Shown piece after piece: positions 32,393 through 45,643 of a stretch of 64,000 bases of DNA. How positions within the stretch are numbered: position 1 is the first letter of the stretch; each line of letters starts with the position of its first letter. The notes under the pieces were generated by a model, which did no database searches, had not been told where the DNA came from, and saw only the letters and a list, made by a program, of their open reading frames with translations. The stretch is taken from NCBI GenBank assembly GCA_014281115.1, contig JACONQ010000011.1, positions 744,001-808,000 of the forward strand, given 5' to 3'. The stretch is from Laburnicola sp. R22_1 (taxonomy: Eukaryota; Ascomycota; Dothideomycetes; Pleosporales; Didymosphaeriaceae). Made by a program: the position numbers and the translations under genes.

Positions 32393-34514
32393 TCGCGGAC
32401 GAGGAAGGAGAGCGGAAGCGGCCGGTTGAGAACGTTGGAGAGGACAATAAAAGAATCTGCGGGAGACATATTGAGCAGGAACAGAGCTGCCATGTGGTGG
32501 ATGCCGATGGTGGTGTCCACATCCGAGCGATACGTGCTGTAAGCAATACAAATGTTCACCAGATCTTGGTGCAGCGGCTGCTCCGGTGACTCCTCCGTCG
32601 CAGGTGCAAACATCTTGAGATCGGGGAAGACGCCTTTCGTGTTCTCGAGAATCTGGGCGTAGTGGCCGCTGAGAGCAGCGTCGCCCAACCCTTTGACCTG
32701 CAATTGAGCCTTCTCCAGCGCAACGTTGTAAGTAACCTCGGACACCTCAAGTTCGTTGCCGATAGCCTTCTTCCAAACGTCGCCGCGTAGCTTTGCCGGG
32801 ATGCCGTTCCACCACATCTTCCGGTGTGAGCCCTTGAGCTCAGGATTAGCCATTTCCTGGTTCCAGTTAGGGAGTAGCAAGCTAGACCAGTATTCGGCCT
32901 TGATGCGTTCGGCCTTTTCGCGGGCAAGTGCCTCTTCTTCTTGACGCCTGACTTCGAGACGTTCTAGTAGAGGTCAATAGACATTCTGTGAGTTCGCGAG
33001 GGGTACTTACCAGCTTCCTCAATCCTCGACAACATCTTCTGGTATTCCTTCAGATGCTTCTTCTCCTCTTTCGGGTCCTTGGGCGGAAGCCATGAAGGGC
33101 GAGTACGTGACAGATACTTCTCTTTCTCCAGCGAAGGCCGGAAAGGGTCGATGAGTGGGTCACTTTTGCGAACTGGGGGAAGAAGAACGGCTTTCTTCTT
33201 CTTTGACTCCGAATCTCCAAGCGATGAGGAGCGCGAAAGGCTGGGCTGCTGGCGTTGAATCTCTTGCTGATGCTCCACCTCCGTCTGGTACTCTTCGAGA
33301 GCCTCGGTGAGCTTTCGGGCATCTGCATCGAGCGTCGTGTAGGTCTCCTCCCAGGTGTTCGTTGGCTGGCGGCTCAGCGAAGGAAGCTCGTTCTCTTTGT
33401 CAGGGTTCGGAGACGGTGACTGGCTCGGGTAGCGGCGGTCTGATGGGGCTGGCGAGGTCTTTGCTGAAGAGACATCGCCCCTCTGCGAGGTTGGGCGGCT
33501 CGTTGCCGGGCTGACTGAAGCCTGAGGCGGGCTACCGCATGAAGAAGGTGCAGGTGAGCGGTCGGTGGCAGGACGAGGCGAGATGGGGACGTTCCAGATG
33601 ACCGCGTCCTCGGGCAGCTCGTCGTCTTCGTCGTCACACTCGGCTTCACGCTCCTTGACGGTCTTGCGGGCGGCGTGCTGCCGGGACTGCTGGCGGTTGC
33701 CCATTGGCGGCGAGGGCGAGGCATGGAGATTCTGGGAGCTCTTGCGAGAGAGGCTCTGTGCGGCGGAAGGAAAGACTTGAGAGCTGGAATTGGAAGGCGA
33801 GCGGGAGCGGGAGCGGCGGACAGGGGCTGCGAGGTTTGCGATGCTGGCCAGTGAAGGAGCAGACGGAGAGGAGACACCCCTTCGCGGCTGCTTGCCCGGA
33901 GCATGCAGTTGCGACCCTGCACGCATCGAGTTGCTTGCCTGGATCTTCATCCCCGCCGAGCGAGGCTTCGAGGACCCAGTGAGGTCGCGGAACGAGTGTG
34001 GAGCCGCATGCGGCATGCTGCGGCTGCGGGAGGCTTCAAAGAGCACACGGTTCGGTGAATGGGGCACGTGGAAGGCAGCCGGGCCTTGCAGAGCACCATC
34101 GTCGAGATTGATGTCCTCGAAGTGCGAGAGGTCGCTCGGCCCGAGCATGTCGGAGAGGCCCTCGGAATGGAAGCTGGACGACTTGCTCGACTTGGAGTTG
34201 GTGAGGTCTGGAGGGCTGCCGGGGGCGCCGCCGAGGGCTGCGTGTGCGTCGGGAGGGTGCATGACGGTGGCCATGAGGGATCGCGGCTCGTTCCTTCTGT
34301 TGTTCTGGTGGAGAGGTGCCCCAATGGGTGCGGAGGGGCTTCGCGTGGGAGCTTTGGCGCAGCCGCGCTGGGACGGGATTAGAGAGTGGGCATAGTCGGG
34401 CTCGGTGACGATGTATAGGCTCTGTGAGGAATGAATATCGTGGTCGTCAGCGTCGAATGCTAGGCCAGCGCCGAACGGGTCGTGTTGCTGTGTTGCGAAG
34501 AGGGCCGTGGGCAT
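32311..34514 (-). CDS. TBC-domain Rab GTPase-activating protein, probably C-terminally disrupted
   Basis: Two exons on the minus strand, 34514-33011 and 32963-32311, with a 47-base intron (GTAAGT...CTACTAG). The product is 718 residues from ATG 34514; the frame is open further upstream but without ATG. Residues 1-~420 are disordered and Ser/Pro-rich. A charged helix precedes the TBC domain, which starts at WWNGIPAKLRGDVWKKAIGN and resembles TBC1D12/14-type proteins. TBC proteins stimulate GTP hydrolysis by Rab GTPases in membrane traffic. The usual IxxDxxR arginine-finger motif appears degraded (ILENTKGVF). After NRPLPLSFL the frame departs from the family and stops about 30 codons later, so the second half of the domain is missing. 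Probably a recent pseudogene. Confidence 0.75.
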
Positions 34515-34977
34515 CTCGACGGCTAGAGAAGCGTAATTTCGGGCAAGCCCCTGACAAGAGCGGGCAGCCCCTGCAGGACTAGGGGGACGGGGCGCGTGGG
34601 CGGTCAAGTAACGGCAGACCAGACTGCCAGCAGTTCTTGTTTATTTCGGTGAGAGTTGTGCAGGTGCGAGTAGCCGAGGTGCAAGTCATTATTTGACGCT
34701 CCTCAAGCCGCAAGGGGCGTCATCGGAGTTGACAGGCGTCTCGCAGACGCTAACGGCGTAGGAGACTGGACAACTGTGAAACCGGAAGGCTGGCTGTGGC
34801 TGGTAACCCGCCATTCACATCACGATAACCACCGAAAAGAAGCCCGGACGGCCAATTGGAGTGATACTGAACATGTTCCCCGCGACTACATGTGAGCTGA
34901 GCATGGCCGACACACCCGAGTCTCCCTCTCTCCATGGAGCCGATCGGGCCAAATCAAGAGTCCGCGCCGCATCACGA

Positions 34978-37900
34978 TTACAACACTCGCACCTCCTCAT
35001 CAGGCCTCCCCCGATCGGATCCAGCTGCAGGCCAAGAAGCGGCGTCCTCGAGCATGCGCCGTTCCTTACCGGCCGACGGTCGCACCGTCGCCAGCGATAC
35101 TCGAAGCCACGCCAACAGCGCGCGGTGCTGCGTCTGTCTGCGCTGAAACACGGCCTCAAAAGCCCTCAGCGCCAGCCTACAAGTGGTGCATCAGCAACGG
35201 CGACGGTGAGACCGCCCATCAGCCACACTTACCACTGGACCTGCCTGCGCGAAATGACACTCCGTATCTTCTCCGCGTTCTGCGCGCTTCTACTGCGCGT
35301 CCGGCGCTGCAGCATCACCCACGCGAGCGCAACGATGCTATCAACCGTCTCTGGATGAATGGATGCGTCAGTGATGCCCGGCAGGGTTGTCTGCGCGAGA
35401 TCGACAGTGCAGCAAGATAACTATCGATGCCTTTGTTGTCGAGAACTCTTACGCTTTTGGGAAAGGACGTACTGATAAGCAAGCTTGTATGTATTGGACG
35501 TGCCTTGGACAAGCTGCGTGCATACTCGTAGCATCTCACCGCCGCTTCATAGAAGCTTTGGTGCAGGTTGGCGAGCACGGTTTGCACGCTGTTGAGCGAC
35601 GGGTCAATGAGCATGGCCTGCAACTGGATTTTGAACCCACTATCCCAGGTTAGCATCGCGCAGCCATGGTGTTCCTCGTCCACGCGCTCCAAATAGAGCT
35701 GCCGCGCCGCGAATCCTACTTACTTGAGCGCCTTGCGATGAAAAGTCTGTCCAGGCAGCTTTGCCAGGTCCACCGTCAATGAGTCGGTAACTTCTACCAA
35801 AGTTAGCTCGTGTTGGTGATGAGGTAACATGGGGCGACTTCTCACGCACCAGACGGACCACCGCGGCCATGGCTTTTGCTGACTTCCAGGGTGCGCATGT
35901 CTATTTGGATACCGCAGTAGGGAAATCTCACTCCCGAGGCACACCTCGGTATTCGATAGCCATCCGCTGTAGCCACATCAAAGTTCGCCAACGACTTTGC
36001 AGCCTTGACCGAGACTCCATAATCGCTGTGTCCCTGGTGCATAACCTGCACGAATCGCTCAGCATGCTCGCGACGAACCGAGATCAAGCAAAAGTCGTCA
36101 AGTAGCCTAAGCAACAGACAATCACCGCCAAGCGCAAAGCTTAGCACGTCTCGTTCAAGCTCGGCGTAGAAGAAATTACACAGGATGGTCGAGAGCACCG
36201 AGCCTTGCGGAATGCCTGACTTTTGGCGGTAAAACCTCTTTCCAATCTTGACAAGATTGCGTTCGATATGCTCACGCAACAGCTGCATTAGATCATCCTT
36301 CGTCTCAAATCGTTGTGCTGTGGTGGGCACAAAAACTGTATTTGCCTTGGCCCCGACGAATTTGTCCTGAACCAGGCGGTCGAACGAAGCGACACTGTCT
36401 GGGGCTCCGCTATGTGCGACATAGCGTTTGAGGGGCATAGGGTTCGTATACTCACCATTCAGTCGTTGTAGTTGGCCTAGTGGGCGAACCTCCACGTGCT
36501 TGCCTGTATGGTATTCTCGCATAGATAAGAGGCCATCGACCATGGCAAGCAGGCGTTGTTGTGGTATTGTATCGAAACAAGATTGTACGTCGACTTTGGC
36601 AAAGTACAGTGGACGATCTCCAAGCCCTTGCTCATGTAACGACTGCTTGAAAGCAGATAATTTTGGAAACATATCACCAACCGAAAAAAGCGAGCTACCG
36701 AATTTCTCAGGGTGTAATGACTGGCCAACGTCAGCAAATCCTCTTTAAATCGTGGTCGTTCGTCCTCAACTGACCTTCTCATATGTAAACACATTAAACA
36801 CGGGTGCCATCACCGAATTAATACTGCGGCCGAGAACCATTGTACCATTCCGCATGATCTGTTGCCTTCTCTTCAGATTCGTGATGATTCGCACACCAGC
36901 ACGTTTAGGTAGTAAACGAATCTTGCTAAAACCGATCGGTCGAACAGACAGAAGCTTGGTAGCGCGATCAGTCGGCACCTCTTCAAACATGTTGTATCTC
37001 AAATTGGATAGAGACGGTTCTGTCAGCATACGCCAGACGTCGTGTCGAAAATAGAACAGCCGATTCCGATGCATATTGGACTCTGTGACATGGAAATTCG
37101 AGCGAATGAGAGGTATCAGAAACGAATCAAACACCCAATAGACGAATTCCAGAAAGATCTCTTGCCGCTTATGGAAGTCGGATTTGGCCATCTTGGTGGC
37201 GTGCCCCTGACCGGGTGCTCGGAGCCAGGCTAAAGTCGAAATCTGCACGATCGTTAAACGTCAATGCATGCACCTCCTCGCAGGACCGCCTACCTGTAGC
37301 TTCTGTGTTACCTGCTGCAGAGTGAGACTTTCGAATCTTCGAAGAGAGACAAAGTGATCTATCCAGTACATAATTATGCGCCGGTTGTGATCGCTACCCC
37401 AGAACGCATTGGGGATTACTTTGGCTACCACAGCTCGGCAAAATGCGGACACATGCGCCGTGGGACAAGCCATATCTGTAAAACAGGTCTCTTCGACAGT
37501 CCTGGACCTCGATATTGATGTATCGCCATTCTTATGACGCTCGGCTGGTACTACAGCGGGAGAAATATCATCTTTCGGCTGAAGTGCGCTTTTCCTCCAC
37601 GCCGGCTTGGACGAAAGTTGTAACCCCTTTGATTGTCAGTTGGATCCATTGGGCGGCGGGTGTCACTGTTACCTCTACTGGGCAATAATGGCGCAGTAAC
37701 TCCATGTACGAGCACTTTTGATTGAGTCTGCGAAGCTTGTCCACCAATGAAACAGTGTCTCCTCTTAGCCTCTTCGGAACATGACCTTTCCATCTAAGCA
37801 CAAGCTTTTCAGTTCGCGTAGCTTCAGGCAGGTCTCGACACATGGCCTGATGGATCTCTTTTTCACGAAGAGTGTAGTCTTTGAATGCCATGCTCGTTTC

Positions 37901-39106
37901 TCGCTTGTCTACTGTGGAGGTAAAGACATTATGCAAGCCAAACTGGCGAGGGAAAAGATGTCGCATTATATGTACAGTATGTTGTTGGTCTTTCAAGTCT
38001 GGAAATCGGTTCAGGACATCTGTTCAGCGTCAGTAAGGTAGCGATGAGAAAGGACGAGGTTCCTACGGATATGGCGCATTCCAAACCGAACACCCCCCTT
38101 TGCATTGAGAGCAGCACGCGCATACATCATTCGACTTCGCACGAAGCTGATTGCACCGGGCCGTCGGTCCTCGCCCCCTACGCCGTTGGACTTCTTGAAT
38201 GCGGCATTATCCACTGGTGCAGCGGCAGAGATAGTATTGGAAACATGCACAGGCTTTAAGTCGGAGAGGGGAATACCGCTCAGTTGGAGAAAGTTGCCAC
38301 TGCCATGGTTTCCTTCGACAGGAGAAAAAATGCCATGGTCAGCAAGCATGTCCATCATAATGATATCGCCTCCTTTGCCTAGGATAGCATGCAAATGGCA
38401 CCATAACGGACTCTTGAACGTTTCTACGGCAGTGTTCCTATAGTGCGACGACAGCCCTGGAATGCAGTGGGTGGTTTTTTGATTCTCAGGACTTTTCTGA
38501 GCTCCTGAGCGCTGGAAGCCATGACAGAGTAGATGTGACGGTCTGTACGACGTTGATCGTCTGAATAGTCGCCAAATCACAAAATCGACGATCTTTCCTT
38601 GTTAGCAATGGTAGCGGATTTTGGGTTTTGAGGAACATGTCATAGCAGACAGTGTAACGTAGTAGAAAATGGCTCACCTCAGATTGCAAGAAGTAGCCAG
38701 GCTTAAAGGTACCTGCCGAGGTGGTGGAAGGCAGCTCTTGTGAGAAGCTTTCGAGGTCTTTGTCTCGCTCCTTAGCGGCTTCCTCCGGCCTGTCTGTGTT
38801 GGTATTGGGAAGCACGCCAACCAAGATGGAGTCGAGTAGCTCGCCGAGCTCGAGGTCGATACCACGTGGTGCAGTGTCTTCGTTACGGGCGCGTTGTCCC
38901 AGCTGAGACAATTTCCGTCGCCTGCTCTTAGACGAGGCTGGCAGACGTGACAGCAAATAGTGGCGCAATGACAACACCTCGGGATAGAGGCGACTCAACA
39001 CGGGATGCTCGATGGCTGCAGTTGTGGCGACAGCAGATTGGTCCAAGGGGACCCTGGCCCTCTGTGGGTGTTTATCACCAGCGTGGGTGCTGCGTTTTCT
39101 CTTCAT
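34978..39106 (-). CDS. TERT: Telomerase reverse transcriptase
   Basis: Ten exons on the minus strand: 39106-38678, 38592-38067, 38019-37673, 37626-37294, 37242-36775, 36720-35850, 35790-35724, 35639-35453, 35390-35233, 35176-34978. All junctions keep the frame, giving 1194 residues. TERT copies the telomerase RNA template onto chromosome ends. The N-terminal region includes ELGELLDSILVG and RPSHLLCHGFQR. The RNA-binding T motif is around EIFLEFVYWVFDS...NFHVTES. Motifs 1 and 2 (GFSKIRLLPKRAG, RIITNLKRR), motif A with D745 (FAKVDVQSCFD), motif B' (SGIPQGSVLS) and motif C LLDDF with D909 and D910 are intact. The thumb continues with TFHRKALN and ends near WLALRAFEAVF. It is divergent from the RhoGEF gene and upstream of the TBC gene on the same strand. 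Confidence 0.93.
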
Positions 39107-40173
39107 GCTGGAATAGCACGCGAGCGACACGCAACGGCGGCGATGCTTTCAAGGGCTATGGTCGGCGTGGGACGGTGACTGGGGCGGTGCGGGTGGTGCC
39201 GTATGGTGTCGTGGTTGTGTTCTGGGCTGCGTCCAACATTGCCTAAAAAGGCAGCGCGCCAGGGATGTGAAATTGACAATGGATCCGTGAGATCTCTTTC
39301 CACGACTGGGCTGTTGTGACACCAATCTCATGACCCATCTCTCCCGTGGGCGCACGATAGGGGCACCTGAGTCTGCAGTAGACAGCGCAGCTGCAGGTGC
39401 CGTCGCAGGCTCACTATTAGCTGCGGACGCCAAAACATCAACAGTGACTATTCCACGTGTCTGCGCGTTCAAAGGGCGAATGGTAATTGTGGGATTTGTT
39501 GTGTGAATGCTATTTGACGGCGTCTTGAGTGCATCTGCATCGGTAGCTACTAGAGGTCCTCGCGCCGATGTAGGTATCTGCACGGTACTGTACCGACAAG
39601 AGGTTTCTTCTGGAGCCCGACCCGCGCATCGCGCCGGTTCGGTAGCAACGGGCGACCAGCAAGCTTGGGCTCAGGACCGCCGCCGTAGGCTCTCGTCCAG
39701 CTCCCGTGCTTCCGCAGATCAGTAGCCCACGCTGCTTCATCCGGCCGTGCCTCGCCCAAGCCCAAGCTTACCCACCTCCATTCTCCTCATCACCCCGCGA
39801 CGCGCCTTTGCTTTCCCCCAGACCCTCTCGCGTGGCTTTTGTTTGGTGTTGGTAGCCTTGTCCACTACTATACTACTGCCCCCCCTCTGGAGTGTGGACG
39901 TGGAGTAGTTCAGCCTGAAACAAGCAGCCCGAGGGCACTTGGGCCACGGGCTGCCTCCCCACGCGATTGGCCCGTTCGGCGATAGACTGAGGGAGGCTTC
40001 ACGGTGTGTGAGTTGTCTCCTACCCTGGCTGTCTCGACCTGAGAGAGCTCAGCGCCAGCCGACCTCCTCCTCACCGCCACAGGCTGATTGGCGTACCAGT
40101 TCTCGTCGCCTTCGTCACTCGCCTTGATTCGCGCCTCCCTCGCAATTAGGATCATGGTGTGGTAGGGGTGAAT
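39107..40173. other. Divergent promoter region between TERT and the RhoGEF gene
   Basis: 1067 bases between two start codons. A 144-codon minus-strand frame (39583-39149) has no ATG-to-domain logic and ends in Pro/His-rich text, so I do not call it. A C/T-rich tract at 39870-39895 and CCCAAGCCCAAGC at 39756 could be promoter elements; none is diagnostic. Confidence 0.5.
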
Positions 40174-43100
40174 ATGGCGGAGCCTGAGCACACTCACATG
40201 CATAACTTTGCATATCATCCCGGGGTGGCTAGCTGGGTCCAGTCGCTCGACAGCGGTGATGAAGTCACTGAACACGGTGCTGATGACTATCTGAAGTCTG
40301 CCATCTCCCACACGGCCGAACTGCAGCAATCTTCGACACACGCCGACATGACGACTACGCGGCAGCGCCAGCAGACGACCAACGGAGCAGCGCGCTCGAC
40401 TCCCAAACCCTCGATTCGGTCAGCCTCTGGCCCCGCGACCTCGACCACGTCGACGCCACGACCAACCCCCCCGTTCCAATCCACTCGCCCGACGGTCAGA
40501 AGTCTCGCGCAGAAGTTCAACCAGCCATCGTCGGCCGAAACTTCACCACAGAGTTCGCGCGCTCGACCAGTACGACCGCCAGTAGCATCGGCGAACTCAT
40601 CATCAGCACGGCCGGCAAAGGAGCCTTCGTACGGCGCGTACAAGTTCAACAACCTGAAGCCTCGAGAGAGGCCACAACCGGCGCCTGCATCTCCAGCGAG
40701 CACCCGACGCGCAAACGGCACGCGGACGAGCTTGGATCCACAAAAACTGCCGTCGAGGAGGAAGTTGTCTTCACCCACGCACGAGAAGGTTCGGCAGCCG
40801 TTCTTTGGTGAAGTCGTGGGTCAGCACGATGCGCTGACGCCAGGCTTTGGCATACCAATTCTCGAGAGTGCGCCACCGGAGTCGAACCTTGATCCGCAGC
40901 TCGCCCCACCAGCGGATAACTCGACGATCAAGATCGTGGCCGACGAACTTCACTCGCTGCCTGAGCATTACCCGGACACTTCCTCTCCGCACAGTCAGCC
41001 GCCCGCTAGCGACATGGCTTCATACCCGGCAGGTGCAGCCCTGCCACAACAATCACCCACATCAGAGAACAGAACCCCGCGCCGGCGCTCTCCACCATCG
41101 CGGATACCAGTGCCTTCGCGGAGGTTGAGCGCGGCATCCGATTCGAGTTCGTCGACGAGATCCGCCAAGTTCAACTTTGTTAACGTTGGGCGGCCCAGCC
41201 GTGCACCTGGCAGAACATCACCCACCCGCCAGGCCAGAGTTCCCGTGGGACGAGCAGGACCAACTCCCACAGCAGCAGCAGCCGCAGCTCAACCCACATC
41301 GGCGGCAGCAAGCTACCGAGGATATCGTGAGCGCGGAAAGTCGCCACAGGGCACCGCTGGCAAAAGTGGGCCCAGTCTCGCCGCTGTCATAACTGCCCCA
41401 CCACCGCCCACCTCACCCCGACTTCGCAACTCACGAGAGCGCCAGACGCTACAGGAGACACCAGGCTCGCGGTCCAGGAGTGCCGATGCGCATGATCGAC
41501 AGGATTATTTTGGTGACGGCCGAGCGGGGCAGGATCCGCCTTACATGCTCGAGCCAGGGCATACGGAAAAGAGACTATCAGTGAGACGGGTTGACCCCTC
41601 TGAAGACGACGACGACGTGCTGGACGTGTCAAATGCGCAGCAAGAGTTGGATTCGCATAATCATAATGCAAATCCTGGTTCGGATGGGCAGAGCGCGTTG
41701 CATCTCTCCACTGATGGACTGTCGGTTCGTCCTACTGGGCCGCTGTCTTCCACAACGAGTTTCGAGGAGTCACCTGTATTGGGAATGCCTGGAAGCTTCC
41801 TGACGACACCACCAATAGCCCAAGAGACTCTTCCTACGGGCAGGGGCTTGGGCGCTGAACGAGATGCGGAACAACATCTATCCTCATCAGGCGCTCCACG
41901 GCTTGATGGTGAAGTGCTACAAGCGCGAGCTTTCCAGCCGGCGAACAAAGGACGAATAGGGGAGATATCTCGTATAGAGGATCCACAAGAAGATCCGTCT
42001 GAACTCGGCGTGAGGGAGTCGATTCCGATAATGCTTGGCTCGGATAGACCCAGTGCAGAATGGAACCGCTCACCGACTCGACCCAAGCATCAGACTCGAC
42101 TAAGCATAGGCTCTCAAACATGGCGTGTCGAGCCTCTGGACTCTACGGGAACGATATCCTTTTTGGAAGACGACGATTCACCCATTGACCCGTTTATCGA
42201 CCGTGGCACGCTGCGACCCGAAGATTCTGCCAGCATGGCATTCTATCACCAGATCGGCCAGCAAGCACCGAATTGGATGCCCAATACGCCAGATGAGCCA
42301 GACAAAGATTCGTTCACCTTGGACAGCGAGGCGTATAGTGTCATCAACAAACTTCTAAACGTCTATCATGAGTCGGATGTCATTACCCCTCAGATCGCGC
42401 AAGAGTCCTGGGAAAAGGTGCAGAGCGTGTCCCCTATAGTTGCTCAACACCGAGATTGGAATTCGAAAGAGGCCACCGAGACGTATCTTGCGAGGCTGCT
42501 TAGCGACGCTGCTGCCGGTAACGAGGAGAGGTCAGGTCCGGAGCTTGCTGCCTCCGCGCAGCCCGTTCAGGCCACCCAACAAGCTGTCTCTGCCCCTAGT
42601 ATTCGCCAGCTAGCTGCAGACCCGGATGAAGCCTTTCCTGGAGGTACTGCTATCATTTTCCCTCCGGAATCCCGAAGATACTCACGAGGCTCGCGTGCTT
42701 CGGTTGCCTCAACGACGACAACTATCTGGGAAGAACCCAGTCGGCCCGACAGTTCCTCCGGTATCTCGGCACGTGACCGCAGCCATAGCAACGGCGTTGC
42801 CCTCGCACCTAATCCCCCGCCGAAGGACTCGTCGTCGCCGCTAACGCCGGAGGTTCGGATACAGCTCCCCGACATCACCAGCGTAGGAGAGGGACTCGGC
42901 CTATCCTTGCAAAACAGCAGCCAGGAGCAATATCCATCCTCGATCACCTTACAGTCAACGCCTCCGCACCCGGCTCACTCTCCGCCGCCGCCGCCGACAA
43001 TGGGTCCGGTTTTCAGTCGCCTCTGTGGGGAACGACGCGACGGAGAGGACTCCGATTATGACGACAGGCCTCTGCTTGCCCGGGGGACGCCTCCTCCATC

Positions 43101-45643
43101 CGAGCGAGAGCGCGAGGGTTACGGCGGTACAGGGATAGCAGCTGGCATAAATTTCAGCGGCGAAGACAGGGCGCCAGACCTGGTGCCAACGATCTCAACA
43201 GTAGAGTTGGATGAGAAATCGAACCCCGAGGAGGATGCACAAGCGGAGGCGGCCAAGGCTCAAAAGAAGGTGCAGAAGCGTTATCGCGTTATCGAAGAGC
43301 TCTGCAAGACCGAGCACAGCTTCTGCGTCGACATGATGGTTGCGCACCAGATTTTCGAGGGAACCTCCAAAGAGGTACTGACCGACGATGAGCGCCGCTT
43401 GCTGTTTAGCAACTGCAAAGACCTCGAGAAGTTTTCGCATGACCTGTGGAAGACGCTCAAGGAAGCCATCAGACCCATCGTCAATCAAGAGCCACCGGAC
43501 GAGAACTCCGAGGTGCCGTATGACGAGTTCGTCCACTGCACACCGGAAAATGATCGTTTGGTCAATGTGGGTGAGGTCATGTTGTCCTTCACACCCCGGA
43601 TGGAGCGTGTCTACACCACGTACTATCTCAACTACGGCGATGCATCCGATTTCATCAAGAAAAATACGCAGAATCCGGAGCTATTGGGTTGGGTGATGGC
43701 TTGCTTCCAGCATTGCCCGAATCTTACGACAGCTTGGGATCTCGACTCTCTGCTCATCAAACCGGTGCAGCGCATGCTTCGATATCCCATCCTACTAGCA
43801 GAGCTCATCGCCGCTACCGTCGTCGATCATCCCGATCTACCGTCAATCAAACAAGCCAACGACTCGATCCGGCGCATGGCTGAGCGCATCGATATAGCGA
43901 AGAAGCGGCAAGAGACGCTCCGAGCGGCGACATCCGAAGGCAAAAAGCAGAAGAGTAGTAAAAGCAGCAGTGATCGGAACGTGAAGTCGATCGTGAAGGC
44001 ATTCAGATGGAGCAAGGAGAAGGCCAAGACTCTCCAAGAAGCAGCCCTGATCTTCGAGGATCAAGAGTATAACCAAGTGACGCAGAAATTTGGCGGTCAC
44101 TTCTTCCAGATCCAAATTGTCATCGCGGATTTTGAGCACTATCTCGAGCACATGACTGCATCGACGGTGCAGCTCAATAGCGTTATGATTGGTTTCATCA
44201 CAGTCTCTGAGACGGGACCCTCTGCGAATGCCGAGATGGAAAGCACCTGGCGGCGATGGGCGATGGCTCACCTTGATCTCCAGAACAAGGCCCTGGAAGA
44301 GCACGTAAGTCGCTCGTTATTTTATTGGTTGAACTACGCTAACGTTGGCATAGAAAACCGCCGTTCGGGACCGTGTCATGAAGCCCATCTCGACCTTGTG
44401 GGATCAATGGGTCGGCCCACAGAAGCTCATGGAACAACGCAAGAAGCTCCTCATTCAGTACGCCAAGTACAAGCAGGCCATGGACCGCAAGGAAAAGGTT
44501 GATCCCAAGCTCGAAGAGGTCGCCAAGAGCTTTCTTACCATCAACGACTCCCTCAAGCAGGAGCTACCCATGCTCTATGAGCTCACGAAGAAGCTGATCC
44601 ATACTTGCTCCATCATCTTCATGAACTTATCCAAGGACTGGTACAAGACGTGCTCGAAGAAGATGCTGCCTCTCCTCGAAACGGAGCCGCAGCACACGAC
44701 GTCGATCAGCTATGATTTCAAGATGTACCAGGAGCGCTTCAAATCGGACTTCCGGCAGGTAGAGGAGCGAGCCAAGAGCCTGGCAATCATCACGCATGAC
44801 CTCATCAACAGTCTGAGTAACTACATGTCACCTATTCCGACCGCTGATGATGCCTCGTCACGCAAGTCCTCGTCTCGTCGAACCGAGTCTGTCGGTAGCG
44901 AACTGTCTTTGCTGGATCGTCACCAGCGCAACAGTGGCGGCTACAGTGGTTCTCGCTCTGGCATCCGTTCTTTCGAGGCTCCGCCGCGCTCTTCACCTGC
45001 CGGTTCTTACGGTGCTGGTCCTCTTGGTTACCCCAACCCTGTGCCGTCCAGCGCAACTTCTTCCGTACTCCGTGAGCGCCCTGAGCGTGTCGAGCGCACG
45101 GCCGGACCAGGTTCCTACACCAGTGAAACCACCGTAAAGTCGTCCCGTCCCTCCGGCTCCGGTTCCAGCTCCAGTCGCGTCCCAGCCTGGACGAACATGA
45201 GCATGGGTTTCGACGGCGCCTACGACAGCGACTTTCCCATCCCCGCCAGCATCGGCGCTTCCTTCCTGCAGCAGCAGCCCACCTTTGCCCAACCCTCTTC
45301 GTCGTCCCAACCCGGCTCATCCCGCACCTCGGACATCTTCAGCTCCGCGCTCCCCATGTCCACCAAGTCTCCGCGCGGCTCCGCCGAAGAGCTCCCCCCC
45401 ACGCCTGGCGACCCCGACGAGCCCGAAGTCCTCTTCCTCGCCGCCAGTCTGTTCGAGTTCAACATTGCGCACGATCGGCGCGAGGGCGGCATCCCCTACC
45501 TTGTCTATGTGCCCGGCGAGATCTTCGACGTCATTGGCATGAAGGGCGAGCTTTGGCTTGCGCGCAATCAGGATGATCCGCATCGCACTGTGGGCTGGAT
45601 TTGGGAGAAGCATTTTGCGCGTATACTTCCTGAGGATGCTTGA
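40174..45643 (+). CDS. Tuba-like RhoGEF with DH, BAR and SH3-type domains
   Basis: Two exons, 40174-44304 and 44354-45643, with a 49-base intron (GTAAGT...CATAG), giving 1806 residues. ATG 40174 is the first ATG of the frame. Residues 1-~1010 are disordered and rich in Ser, Pro and Arg. The DH domain begins near KRYRVIEELCKTEHSF (about 43276) and runs to about 43920; it exchanges GDP for GTP on Rho-family GTPases such as Cdc42. The BAR-like helical region spans about 44060-44830 and would bind curved membrane. A Ser/Gly-rich linker leads to an SH3-like end (EVLFLAASLFEFN...VGWIWEKHF). This order matches dynamin-binding protein (DNMBP/Tuba) and its fungal relatives in endocytosis and polarity. 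No PH domain is seen after DH, as expected for this family. Confidence 0.88.

Noticed and set aside
37551..37793. Reading the TERT region around 37600 without an intron
   Set aside because: The continuous frame leaves the family and stops; a 46-base intron (37672-37627) with a CTGAC branch restores the frame.
39149..39583. 144-codon minus-strand frame upstream of TERT
   Set aside because: Ends just before the TERT start in Pro/His/Ser-rich text with no recognisable domain; more likely promoter and 5' untranslated sequence.
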